From: Tianweitania sediminis
Lineage (GTDB): Bacteria > Pseudomonadota > Alphaproteobacteria > Rhizobiales > Rhizobiaceae
Length of the DNA stretch: 64,000 nt
Direction: 5' to 3'
Assembly: GCF_017813335.1 (NCBI RefSeq)
Contig: NZ_JAGIYY010000008.1
Coordinates: 124,001 to 188,000, forward strand
The position numbers were made by a program, and so were the translations under genes. Under the pieces are notes generated by a model. That model saw nothing but the letters and a program-made list of their open reading frames with translations, did no database searches and had not been told where the DNA came from. Of this stretch, positions 9,896-19,197 are shown one piece after another. Position 1 is the first letter of the stretch. Every line of letters starts with the position of its first letter.

Positions 9896-11080
9896 ATGAA
9901 GTCCGTCCTCCTTGCAGCGAGCCTGATCGTCGCTGCCGCGGCTCTGTCTCCGGCTGTGGCACAGCAAGGACCAGCCGCAACCTTGAAGCGGCTGACCCCG
10001 GCTGCCGTGCGCGGCGATCGCCAGGCCATCCGATCGGTGGCCAAGGCGTTCGTGGCCCTTGGACCTCGTCAGATTGCCAACGCATCCGCGCTGCGACCGC
10101 GCCTGCGCCAAGAAGCTTTGCGCGGGTCGAGCGCTTCTGCAACGGCCTATGCTTTGATGCTGCAGCATGGGATTGGCGGACCGAGGGATGCGCGAGAAGC
10201 GCCAGGCTGGCTGGCGCGCGGCGCGCGGCGCGGCAATGCTCGAGCATCCCGCCAGGCAGCCATCACCTACGCACTTGGTTGGGGCGTGCGCCGGGACAAC
10301 AAGCGAGCCCTTCAGCTCCTGGCGAAGCTGGACCGTCCCGCACGCGCGCGCCAGATGATCCGCATCAGTGAGGCCCTGCTGCAACCGGGCCGCGAAGAGC
10401 CCGAAGCAGCCTTGCAGTGGGTCCGCCGCGCGGCCTCCTTGGAAACGGCTTCGTCCGTTCAGGCAAGCGAGCTTTATGAGAGATTGGCTTCCGCAGATCC
10501 GAAAGCAGCACCCTTGGTGCGCGAATGGCTTGAAGCGGCCGCCAAGAAGGGCAATCCACGGGCAGCACTGGCCTTGGGCGAACGCATGCTTCTGGAGCCA
10601 GGCGGCGAGCGGCGGCTGGAAGCGGCACGCTGGCTGCTCCTTGCGGCGGAACAAAACGAGCCACGCGCCAGCCGGATGCTTGTTGCCCTGCTTGTTGAAG
10701 ACGCAACCCTGCAGCCGGGGGCATCGGCGGTGCGAGACATGCTCGAACAGCGGGCGTCGGAGGGCTCCGCAGCCGCGCGGCTAAGCTTGGCGGACGCGCA
10801 GAACTATCAACCCTGGGAGACGGCGGGCCATTCACAACAAGCGGTCGATCATCTCAGCTTGGCGGCGCAGGATGGCGATCCGCAGGCACAATACCGCTTG
10901 GCGGTCGCCTTGCTGGCCGGCGAAACCGGGGAGCCGAAACGAGAACTGGCACGCGCCTATCTCTCATTGGCGGCAAGCAAGGGATATCCACTTGCCATGA
11001 GCGCGATCACGAAGAAGGACGCCTTCTCGCCTGCCGACGCGCGCAAGGTGATCGCAGCGGCTGCTACAAAGACACAGTAG
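9896..11080 (+). CDS. Periplasmic Sel1-repeat protein, third of three
   Basis: This 394-residue protein opens with a standard signal peptide (MKSVLLAAS, long Ala/Leu core, PAVA-QQ). ATG 9896 was chosen because it gives a signal peptide of normal length. An ATG at 9839 would overlap the upstream gene and add 19 residues before the signal. The body is Sel1-type helical repeats rich in Arg and Ala, ending with YRLAVALLAGE-type units. It closes the run of three repeat proteins and is followed by a gap of about 110 bases with a possible promoter, so the transcription unit may end or be boosted here. The function is unknown beyond a probable scaffold role. Confidence 0.75.
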   Translation: MKSVLLAASLIVAAAALSPAVAQQGPAATLKRLTPAAVRGDRQAIRSVAKAFVALGPRQIANASALRPRLRQEALRGSSASATAYALMLQHGIGGPRDAREAPGWLARGARRGNARASRQAAITYALGWGVRRDNKRALQLLAKLDRPARARQMIRISEALLQPGREEPEAALQWVRRAASLETASSVQASELYERLASADPKAAPLVREWLEAAAKKGNPRAALALGERMLLEPGGERRLEAARWLLLAAEQNEPRASRMLVALLVEDATLQPGASAVRDMLEQRASEGSAAARLSLADAQNYQPWETAGHSQQAVDHLSLAAQDGDPQAQYRLAVALLAGETGEPKRELARAYLSLAASKGYPLAMSAITKKDAFSPADARKVIAAAATKTQ

Positions 11081-11100
11081 ATCGGCGCCTGAGTAAAAAG

Positions 11101-11130
11101 TTAAGTCTTAGTAAATCCAAATCATATAAC
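11101..11130 (+). promoter_or_regulatory. Candidate promoter for the RTX epimerase / secretion operon
   Basis: In an AT-rich island between two GC-rich genes there is TTAAGT (11101-11106), an 18-base spacer and TATAAC (11125-11130). The -10 match is good and the -35 match is weak. It would start transcription about 60 bases before the epimerase ATG. This is a pattern call only. Confidence 0.35.
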
Positions 11131-11194
11131 AGGAAGATCGTCCCCTTTATTGCTGCATGGTCGGCGCATAGGCCGGCTGAAGCGGGGGCGGCCC

Positions 11195-14100
11195 ATGAAG
11201 ACGTTCAACGTGGTTGATTTTGGCGCCACGGCCAATGACCTGTCGGATGACAGCAAAGCGATTCAGGCCGCCATCAATGCTGCTTACGAAGCAGGCGGCG
11301 GTACGGTCATCATCCCAGCCGGCACTTTCATTGTCAGCGGCAATCCCAACAATCCCAGCGCCGGTGCTGTGGAGGTGCGCAGCAACGTCACGCTCACAGG
11401 CGCAGGCATGGGCGAAACGGTCCTCAAGCTCGCGGATGGCTTCGATGCGCGCATCAACGGGATCGTGCGCACGCCCGTTTATGAAAGCGCCTCCAACGTT
11501 GAAATTCGCGACCTGACCATCGATGGCAATCGTGCCCACAACACCGGGCACCAGGCTGGCTTCATCTCGGGTGTGAAGGAAAACACCAACGGTCGCATCC
11601 ACACCGGCATCACGCTCGACAAGGTCGAGGTGATGAACTGCACCTCCTACGGCATCGACCCGCACGAGATCACCTACAACATGGTGATCACCAACTGCGT
11701 GGCTCACCACAATGGCTATGACGGGTTCACCCTGGACTTCGTGGTCAATGCGGTTGTTGAGAACAACCTGTCCCACAACAATGATCGTCATGGCTTCAAC
11801 ATGACAACGAGCAGCACGGATATCGTGCTGAAGAACAATGTTTCGCACCACAACGGCTCAACAGGCTTGGTTATCCAGCGCGGCGACATCTTTCCGGATG
11901 GTCAAAACGATATCGATTGGCCGGCGCGTATCCAGATCATCGGCGGCGAGTATTATGCCAACGCATCCGAAGGCATGTTGATCAAGCTGTCCGACGAAAT
12001 CACCATCCAGGGGGCCAGCATCCATGACAACGGGCGCCAAGGCATTCGTGTCGAAGGGGCGACACAAACGCTGATCGATGAAAACACGATCTTCAACAAC
12101 TCGCAGGTCGGCAACAACGCTTATGACGAGGTCAACATCCGCTTGCGACTGGACGAGGTCGTAAACCCACCGCGTACCTATTACTCCACCGGGACGACCA
12201 TCACCGACAACGTGATCTATGCGGATGGTGCAATCCGCAGCCGCTACGGCATTCGCGAAGAGTCCACCAACTCCGCGGCCGGTGCCCCTTCGGGCACTGT
12301 GGTGTCCGGCAACGAGGTCAATGGCTCGCTTGCCGGCCAATATTCCATTCCGCCGCACTCCGCGACCGAGGGCGATGACGTCTTCATGGGAACCGGTGGC
12401 GGCGATGTTTTTGCCGGCAAGGGCGGCAACGACACCTACCATGTCAACCACAGCCAGGACACGATCACCGAAGCACCGGATGCGGGCAACGACACGGTAA
12501 TCGCAACGCTGAACCACACGCTCGGCGCCAACATCGAAAATCTTGTCCTTACGGGCACGGCGATACGCGGCACGGGCAACGCGCTCGACAACAGGATCAC
12601 CGGCAACAGCGTGGCCAACGAGCTGGAAGGTCTCGGCGGCAAGGACGTGCTGGACGGCGGTGCAGGCGCCGACAAGATGGACGGCGGGGACGGCGACGAC
12701 ACCTACTATGTCGACGATGCCGGCGACTTCATCGTTGAAAAGGACCATGCCGGCCTTGGCGGCTATGACACGGTTTATGCATCCGTCAGCTACACGCTTG
12801 CAGCGGAAGTGGAGCATCTGGTCCTGGTGGGCACCGCCGACCTGAATGCCACCGGAAATGCCGGCGCCAACAAGCTGACGGGCAATGCCGGCGCAAATGA
12901 GCTGAACGGTTTAGGCGGCGCTGACGTCATGGAGGGCGCCGGCGGCGATGACGTCTACTTCGTGGATCACACCGGCGACGTCGTGGCGGAAGCGCCCGGC
13001 GGCGGCAATGACACGGTCTTCAGCACGCTCACCTACACGCTCGGCAACGACCTGGAAAACCTGATCCTTCTCGGGGAAGCGCCGCGCGACGGCACAGGCA
13101 ACGACGCCGACAACCGCATCACAGGCAACACAAGCGTCAACATCCTACGCGGTGGCGGTGGAGCCGACACGCTGGAGGGCGGGGGTGGCGCCGACAGTCT
13201 TTATGGCGACGGCGGCAACGACCTGTTCGTTCTTCGCAAGGGCGAACTCGGCGGAACGGTGATCGAAGACTTCGTTTCGGGCAGCGACAAGATCAACATA
13301 GTCGGGTTCACAACAAGCGCGACCCTCGTTTCGCTGGGCAGCGGCAATTTCAAGGTGGTGGACGGCGGGCTTGAAGAAGCGTTCCGCGTCAAGGGACCGG
13401 CGGGTGTCGTGGTTCTGACATCGTCGGATTACGGCTTCAACGGCGTCCCTGAGCCAACCGAGAATGCTGCACCGCAGCCTGCGGCGGATGGCAACGAAGC
13501 AACAAGCGCCGAAGACACCACTCTTGTCGGCCAGGTTCCTGCGGGCTCTGATCCCGATGGGAATACCGCTTTGACTTACCACCTGACGGCCGGCCTCGAG
13601 GGCTTGAGCCTCCAGGAGAATGGCAGCTTCACGTTTACACCTCCGCCAAACACATTCGGCGCGTTCAACTTCAGCTATGTGGTGCGGGACAGCCTCGGCG
13701 CTTCCAGTCCCGCACAGGTCTTCACCATCACGGTCAATCCCGTGAATGACGCGCCACTTGCCAGCGCGTCCGGCAATGCGGCCAGCGGTATTCAAGGCAA
13801 CCCAGTCAGCGGGCAGCTTCCCGCAGGGTCGGATGTTGAGGGAGATGCGCTGACCTACCTTCTGCAAGGGGAGGTCCCCGGCCTGGTGCTGGCTCCATCC
13901 GGGAACTTTGTTTTCACGCCGGCACCAGATGTGTCGGGCGACGTCGCCTTTTCGTACGTCGTCGTGGACGCACAGGGGGCTTCCAGTGCGCCGCAGCTCT
14001 TCACGCTGACGCTTCAAGCCAAGCCTGCAAGCGGACCGATCATCGGAACCTCTGCAGCCGACACGCTCGACGGCACGCCGGGCGATGACGTGATCGACGG

Positions 14101-15967
14101 CAAAGCGGGCGCCGACCTGATGCGGGGATTGGCCGGCAGCGACACCTATTATGTCGATAGCTCCAAGGACAAGGTGGTGGAAGCCGCCGGCGGGGGGCTC
14201 GATACGGTCATCGCGTCCTCGAGCTTCACACTTGCCGCCGACAGCGAAGTGGAAGTGCTGCAAGGTGCAGGCACATCCAAACTGACGCTCAAGGGCAACA
14301 ACGGCGACAACACCGTCATCGGCAACAGCGCAAACAACACGCTTTACGGCTATGGTGGTTCGGATCGGCTTGATGGGGGTGGCGGTGCCGATCAACTTTA
14401 TGGCGGTGGCGGCGATGACGTTTTCGTTCTCCGCAAGGGCGAAGTGAACGGCGACGTCCTGAAGGATTTCCAGGGCAGGGGTGCCAACCCGGGTGACGCG
14501 ATCCTGTTCACTGGCTTCGGTGCAGGCGCCACCGTGATCGCTCTCGGCAACGGCAGCTTCCGCATCGATGACGGTGCAACATCAGAAACCTTCAAGATCC
14601 AGGGCTCATCGACGCTTCACGCCACGGACTACAGCTTCGGGGGCGGAACAGGCGATCCCTCGAACCAGCCGCCGGTGACCGCTGCTGATGGTAATACCGC
14701 CAGCGGCCTGGAAGATGAGGCTGTCGTGGGGCAGTTGCCGGCGGGTTCCGATCCGGAGGGCGACCTGCCTCTGACCTATGAGGCGGCGACAACGCTTGCC
14801 GGCCTGGTGCTCAACGGGGACGGGACATACCGTTTTACGCCGGCGGCCAACAGCAACGGCACGTTCAGCTTTGATTATCGTGCGGTGGACAGCGTCGGGG
14901 CTAAAAGCGCCGGTCAGACGTTCACTTTCACCATCGCGGCCGTGGCTGATGCGCCGTTCGCGTCGACTACCGAGAACGTGGTCTCCGGTCCGATGGACGC
15001 AACGATCTCCGGGCGTCTGCCGGCTGGTTCGGATCCCGATGCAGGATCGATCCTGAGCTACGAACTGGCGGGTGCGGTTAGCGGCCTTACGTTGCGCCCG
15101 GATGGCAGCTTCGATTTCGCTCCGTCGGCTGGTTTCAAGGGCGATGTGGCCTTCAGCTACCGCGTGGTCGACGACACAGGGCTTCGAAGCACCGATGCCG
15201 TTTTCACGATCAAGGTGGAAGCTGCAGATGTCCCGCCGGCGGGTGGGACCATTCGTGGAACATCGGGCTCGGACAAGCTCGTCGGAACCGTCGGGAATGA
15301 TGTCATCGATGGCTTATCCGGCAAGGACACCATGACCGGCAAGGCCGGCGACGACACCTACCACGTCGATACGTCGGGCGACAAAGTGGTGGAACTGGCC
15401 GGTGAGGGCATCGACAAGGTTTACACGACCTCCACCTTCACGATCGCGGCGAGCAGCGCGCTGGAGATTGTGGAAGCCATGGGCGCCTCAAAAGTCAGCC
15501 TGACGGGCAACAATCTGGCCAACCTCCTGATCGGCAACGAAGCAGACAACACGCTGACCGGCAATGGGGGTGACGACATCCTGTCGGGCGGGTTGGGGAA
15601 GGATTCGCTGAAAGGCGGAAACGGTGCCGATCGCTTCGTGTTCGACACCGCACTTGATGGAGGCAATGTCGATCAGATCAAGGATTTCAGTGCTTCCAAC
15701 GACCAGATCCTGCTTTCCATGGCGATCTTCGACGTCGCTGTGGGTGGCCTCGGCATCGATCAGTTTGTTTTGGGCAAACAGGCAACCACGACCGAGCACC
15801 GCATCATCTACGATCAATCCGCAGGCAAGCTCCTGTATGACATGGACGGTTCGGGGGCACAGGAGGCGGTGGCATTTGCCTCGATCAACAGCGGCCTGAA
15901 GCTGACAGCCGCTCATTTTGCAGGCTTCGACGGTTCGGCAACCGACAACCTCTGGCTGTTTGGTTAA
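11195..15967 (+). CDS. Secreted AlgE-type mannuronan C5-epimerase with RTX blocks and tandem-95/cadherin-like modules
   Basis: The product is 1590 residues. ATG 11195 follows a GGGGGCGG ribosome-binding site and gives the typical A-module start MKTFNVVDFGA. Residues 1-385 are an AlgE A-module (parallel beta-helix) with Y152, D155-P-H157 and D181 at the catalytic positions. Three glycine-rich RTX calcium-binding blocks follow (about 389-735, 948-1149, 1350-1500; GGxGxDxLxGG repeats). They are separated by two pairs of tandem-95/cadherin-like modules (about 757-945 and 1156-1348; VNDAP, PAGSDPDG, FTP motifs). The last 80 residues resemble the secretion tail of T1SS substrates. The family epimerises alginate outside the cell. 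Known Azotobacter AlgE proteins have A and R modules but, to my knowledge, not the interposed tandem-95 modules. Confidence 0.9.
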   Translation: MKTFNVVDFGATANDLSDDSKAIQAAINAAYEAGGGTVIIPAGTFIVSGNPNNPSAGAVEVRSNVTLTGAGMGETVLKLADGFDARINGIVRTPVYESASNVEIRDLTIDGNRAHNTGHQAGFISGVKENTNGRIHTGITLDKVEVMNCTSYGIDPHEITYNMVITNCVAHHNGYDGFTLDFVVNAVVENNLSHNNDRHGFNMTTSSTDIVLKNNVSHHNGSTGLVIQRGDIFPDGQNDIDWPARIQIIGGEYYANASEGMLIKLSDEITIQGASIHDNGRQGIRVEGATQTLIDENTIFNNSQVGNNAYDEVNIRLRLDEVVNPPRTYYSTGTTITDNVIYADGAIRSRYGIREESTNSAAGAPSGTVVSGNEVNGSLAGQYSIPPHSATEGDDVFMGTGGGDVFAGKGGNDTYHVNHSQDTITEAPDAGNDTVIATLNHTLGANIENLVLTGTAIRGTGNALDNRITGNSVANELEGLGGKDVLDGGAGADKMDGGDGDDTYYVDDAGDFIVEKDHAGLGGYDTVYASVSYTLAAEVEHLVLVGTADLNATGNAGANKLTGNAGANELNGLGGADVMEGAGGDDVYFVDHTGDVVAEAPGGGNDTVFSTLTYTLGNDLENLILLGEAPRDGTGNDADNRITGNTSVNILRGGGGADTLEGGGGADSLYGDGGNDLFVLRKGELGGTVIEDFVSGSDKINIVGFTTSATLVSLGSGNFKVVDGGLEEAFRVKGPAGVVVLTSSDYGFNGVPEPTENAAPQPAADGNEATSAEDTTLVGQVPAGSDPDGNTALTYHLTAGLEGLSLQENGSFTFTPPPNTFGAFNFSYVVRDSLGASSPAQVFTITVNPVNDAPLASASGNAASGIQGNPVSGQLPAGSDVEGDALTYLLQGEVPGLVLAPSGNFVFTPAPDVSGDVAFSYVVVDAQGASSAPQLFTLTLQAKPASGPIIGTSAADTLDGTPGDDVIDGKAGADLMRGLAGSDTYYVDSSKDKVVEAAGGGLDTVIASSSFTLAADSEVEVLQGAGTSKLTLKGNNGDNTVIGNSANNTLYGYGGSDRLDGGGGADQLYGGGGDDVFVLRKGEVNGDVLKDFQGRGANPGDAILFTGFGAGATVIALGNGSFRIDDGATSETFKIQGSSTLHATDYSFGGGTGDPSNQPPVTAADGNTASGLEDEAVVGQLPAGSDPEGDLPLTYEAATTLAGLVLNGDGTYRFTPAANSNGTFSFDYRAVDSVGAKSAGQTFTFTIAAVADAPFASTTENVVSGPMDATISGRLPAGSDPDAGSILSYELAGAVSGLTLRPDGSFDFAPSAGFKGDVAFSYRVVDDTGLRSTDAVFTIKVEAADVPPAGGTIRGTSGSDKLVGTVGNDVIDGLSGKDTMTGKAGDDTYHVDTSGDKVVELAGEGIDKVYTTSTFTIAASSALEIVEAMGASKVSLTGNNLANLLIGNEADNTLTGNGGDDILSGGLGKDSLKGGNGADRFVFDTALDGGNVDQIKDFSASNDQILLSMAIFDVAVGGLGIDQFVLGKQATTTEHRIIYDQSAGKLLYDMDGSGAQEAVAFASINSGLKLTAAHFAGFDGSATDNLWLFG

Positions 15968-16003
15968 GGTTGTAGACAATTATATCTTGCACCTTAAGGT
16001 TGT
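15964..16003 (+). repeat. Pair of 10-bp direct repeats upstream of the secretion genes
   Basis: TTAAGGTTGT occurs at 15964-15973 and again at 15994-16003, exactly 30 bases apart (about three helical turns), in an AT-rich intergenic stretch. The first copy covers the epimerase stop codon. The spacing is typical of regulator half-sites on one DNA face, but no regulator is identified. Confidence 0.4.
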
Positions 16004-16087
16004 TGGAAGCATCATCGCCGCGAGAGAATCAAGCCCAGATCACCACCGCTAGTGCAGGGGATGCTGTTGCACGATGCAGGATCGATG

Positions 16088-17749
16088 ATGGACCGGTGGC
16101 CACGTTCCGCGCGGGTTGGGTTCGGGTTCCTGGTCGGGACCAGCATCATGATCAACGCGCTGGTCCTGGTGCAGCCCCTTTATATGCTCCAGATCTACGA
16201 TCGGGTGCTGACGTCCGGTTCGTTGGAAACCCTGCTGTTTCTTTCGATCGCCGCCGCACTCGCTGTATGCCTTCTGGGGCTGGTGGACATGTTGCGCGCC
16301 CTTGCAGCCGGTCGCCTGTCCGTGCAGCTCGAAAAGCTTTTCGCCATAACCTCCTTCAACGAGGCCCTGGCGCGTGGGAGCGTCGCATCGGGTGATTGCC
16401 AGCCGCTCCGAGATCTCCAGGCAATCCGGAGTTTCACGGCAGGACGCGGTGCGATGGCACTGCTCGACCTGCCCTTCGTGCCCCTGTTCGTAGGGGCGCT
16501 GTTTCTGATCCACCCGCACTTCTTCTGGCTGACGCTTCTGGGTGCCTGCACCCTCGGGGGGCTGACCCTGGTGAACCACTGGTGGAGCAAGGGCGCGGCC
16601 CGAGAAGCGGCGACGGCCCAGATGCAGGCGTTCCGATTGGCGCAAGCTTTCACACGTGGCGCGGAAGCGATTCAGGCGATGGGCATGGCGGGGAGCGCTG
16701 CAAACGCCTGGGGGCGCGACGAGCTTCGTGCTGTTCGCGCCGGCGACCGGCTGAACAGCATCAACGCCGTGTTTTCTGGAGCGGCGCGAGCCCTTCGGCT
16801 GGCGCTGCAGATGGCTATCCTCGGGTATGGAAGCTTCCTTGTTCTGGACGGCCAGCTGACAGCAGGGATGATCTTCGCCGCTTCCCTGATTTCCGGTCGA
16901 GCCCTGCAGCCCATTGATCAGGTGATCGGCGCTTGGAAGAGTTTGACCGATGTCGCAGGGGCCTGGACCCGGCTCCATATCATCGGCCGGGCCGCCAACG
17001 AGCCGGTCGCCAGAACGCGCTTGCCCGCACCACGGGGCGCCTTGAGCGTGGAAGACGCCGTGACGCTGCGTCCGGGAACCGACAAGCCGCTGCTGAAGCG
17101 CGTGAGCTTTGATCTCCCGGCGGGCAGCAGCCTTGCGGTTGTGGGACGATCAGGCGCTGGGAAATCCACCTTGATGCGCGTCTTGATCGGAGCCGTGGAT
17201 CTCCGGGCCGGCGCTGTGCGGATCGATGGCTCTGATACAAGGCACTGGAACCGGGAGGAACTGGGCCGGCACATCGGCTATGTTGCCCAGGATGTTGACC
17301 TTTACCCTGGCACTGTCGGTGAAAACATCGCGCGGTTTGATCCGGCCAAGGATGATTTTGCTGTTCTGGAAGCAGCCGAGCGCGCCGGCATCCACGACTT
17401 CATCCAACGCTTGCCATCCGGCTATGACACGGTGCTCGGGCCGGGTGGCTGGCAACTGTCGGGCGGGCAGCGCCAGCGCATGGGTTTGGCGCGTGCGCTT
17501 TATGGCGAGCCGCGCCTCCTGATTATGGACGAGCCGAACGCGCATCTGGACAGCGGCGGTGACGCCGCACTCGGGGACGTGCTGGCGCGTGCCAGGCGCG
17601 AGGGGGTGACTGTCGTGATCGTGACGCAAAGACGCTCGGTGATCGACGAAGTGGATTACATCCTGGTTCTTGAAGACGGCGCGATCGAGCAGTTCGGACC
17701 CCGTTTGGATGTTTTTCGACAGCGCATGCCACAGGCGCAGGCGGCTTGA
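16088..17749 (+). CDS. Type I secretion ABC transporter (PrtD/HlyB-like permease-ATPase)
   Basis: This fused inner-membrane ABC exporter is about 553 residues. The N-terminal half has hydrophobic segments, and the PrtD-type motif QPLYMLQIYDRVLTSGS lies near residue 30. The ATPase half has Walker A GRSGAGKST at about 353-361, ABC signature LSGGQRQRM at about 457 and Walker B LLIMDEP with D481/E482. There is no C39 peptidase domain, as expected for RTX rather than bacteriocin export. ATG 16088 has AGGA six bases upstream; in-frame starts at 16052, 16061 and 16085 are alternatives. Its position directly after the RTX epimerase and before an RTX lyase makes those two the likely cargo. Confidence 0.88.
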   Translation: MDRWPRSARVGFGFLVGTSIMINALVLVQPLYMLQIYDRVLTSGSLETLLFLSIAAALAVCLLGLVDMLRALAAGRLSVQLEKLFAITSFNEALARGSVASGDCQPLRDLQAIRSFTAGRGAMALLDLPFVPLFVGALFLIHPHFFWLTLLGACTLGGLTLVNHWWSKGAAREAATAQMQAFRLAQAFTRGAEAIQAMGMAGSAANAWGRDELRAVRAGDRLNSINAVFSGAARALRLALQMAILGYGSFLVLDGQLTAGMIFAASLISGRALQPIDQVIGAWKSLTDVAGAWTRLHIIGRAANEPVARTRLPAPRGALSVEDAVTLRPGTDKPLLKRVSFDLPAGSSLAVVGRSGAGKSTLMRVLIGAVDLRAGAVRIDGSDTRHWNREELGRHIGYVAQDVDLYPGTVGENIARFDPAKDDFAVLEAAERAGIHDFIQRLPSGYDTVLGPGGWQLSGGQRQRMGLARALYGEPRLLIMDEPNAHLDSGGDAALGDVLARARREGVTVVIVTQRRSVIDEVDYILVLEDGAIEQFGPRLDVFRQRMPQAQAA

Positions 17750-19128
17750 TGATGGCAAGCAAGCGCTCCCGGTCCCCATCTTCTTCCCCAGCCACGAAAA
17801 AGATGGAGCCTTCCTCAAGGGAGGGTGACTGGACGAGCAAACTCGATGCAGATGTGCCGCAAGCCAGTGTGATCGGGGGCGCGGCTTGTGCCGGTATCGT
17901 GCTCGCCTTCACCGCCTGGGCGATGTTCGCACCCTTGTCGGGGGCGGCCGTGGCTGCCGGATATGTCGCCGTCTCGGGGCAGAACCAGCGTGTCCAGCAT
18001 CTGGAAGGGGGCATTATTCAACGCATCCTTGTGCGGGAAGGTGAACGCGTCCGGAAAGGTCAGCCGCTTTTCGAACTCGACCCCACGGAAGCCGCGGCAA
18101 ACCGCAGCCGCCTGAACAAGCTACTTCTCGGGTTGGAAGCGCAGGCAGCGCGCTTGACCGCAGAACGAAGCGACGGGGAAATGCAACTCCGCTTCTCACG
18201 CGACGTCGAGCAGCGGGCACGCGCGCTTTCGCAACAAGACGTTCTGGCGGAACAAGCAAGCGAGTTCGAGACCCGCCTCAAACGCCACCAGCAGGAGCGT
18301 GCAATCCTCCAGCAGGGCGTCACGGCGTTGCATGAACAATCGCAGGGCATGGTCGCGCAAGAAGCTGCCGTCGCGCGGCAGCTTCAGGTTGTCCGGGCAG
18401 AAGCTGCCCGCAAGCGGGGCCTGCTCGCCAAAGGTCTGACGGACAGGGCGGAATACACTGCCCTGCTTCGCAGCGAGGCCGAGCTGCTTGGCCAGCAAGG
18501 GCAGGCGAAAGCCGCGATCCTGACGGCACGGACGCAGATCGCCGAATCGCGTGAACAGATCGCGCGCCTCGAAACGCAGCGTGTTGAATCGGCGTTGACC
18601 GAGTTGAACCAATTGCGCGCGACGATTGCCGACACGCGCGAGCATCTTGTGACTGCGGCGGCTGTGGCGGATCGAACGATTGTTCGAGCCCCGACCGACG
18701 GCCTCGTGCTGAAGCTCGGCTTCAACAGCATCGGCAGCGTCGTGAAGCCGGCTGAAACGCTTCTTGAACTTCTTCCCACCAGCGACGAGCTTGTTGTTGA
18801 AGCCCGGGTCGCGCCGCAGGATGTGGATGTCGTGAAGATCGGGCAAGCGGCGCGTCTGCGCTTTCCAGCTTTGAACCAGAGAACAACCCCGACGATCGAG
18901 GCAACGGTCACGTACCTGTCTGCCGATCGCCTGCTCGATGTGGAAACGAACCGTCCCTATTACGTGGCACGGTTGAGCTTCGAGAAAGGCCGGAGTGCTG
19001 GCATCGCGAGCGGAGACCTTCATCCAGGAATGCCGGCGGAAGCGATGATCCTGACCGGCGACCGGACTTTTCTGCAGTACCTGACGAAGCCGGTGACGGA
19101 CAGCATGAGCCGGGCCTTTCGAGAATGA
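17749..19128 (+). CDS. HlyD/PrtE-family membrane fusion protein of the T1SS
   Basis: The product is 459 residues, and its ATG overlaps the exporter stop (TGATG). A cytoplasmic N-terminus is followed by one transmembrane helix at about residues 40-65. Then come the lipoyl-like half GGIIQRILVREGERVRKG, a long Gln/Ala/Glu-rich coiled-coil hairpin (about 110-300), the second lipoyl half (VRAPTDGLVLKLG) and a beta-barrel region ending in a typical HlyD C-terminus (GMPAEAMI). It bridges the inner-membrane exporter to an outer-membrane TolC-like channel. No such channel gene is in the window, so a shared host TolC is presumably used. Confidence 0.88.
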   Translation: MMASKRSRSPSSSPATKKMEPSSREGDWTSKLDADVPQASVIGGAACAGIVLAFTAWAMFAPLSGAAVAAGYVAVSGQNQRVQHLEGGIIQRILVREGERVRKGQPLFELDPTEAAANRSRLNKLLLGLEAQAARLTAERSDGEMQLRFSRDVEQRARALSQQDVLAEQASEFETRLKRHQQERAILQQGVTALHEQSQGMVAQEAAVARQLQVVRAEAARKRGLLAKGLTDRAEYTALLRSEAELLGQQGQAKAAILTARTQIAESREQIARLETQRVESALTELNQLRATIADTREHLVTAAAVADRTIVRAPTDGLVLKLGFNSIGSVVKPAETLLELLPTSDELVVEARVAPQDVDVVKIGQAARLRFPALNQRTTPTIEATVTYLSADRLLDVETNRPYYVARLSFEKGRSAGIASGDLHPGMPAEAMILTGDRTFLQYLTKPVTDSMSRAFRE

Positions 19129-19197
19129 CCTTTTCTTGTCGCGCGGGCGGCGCGGCGCAACCTAGATCTTTGGGGCGAAAGATCATTGGAGCAAGCA

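Noticed and set aside
12361-15700. Tandem repeats that might suggest a CRISPR or other repeat array
   Set aside because: They are in-frame RTX and tandem-95 coding repeats of varying length within one protein gene, with no conserved nucleotide unit or unique spacers.
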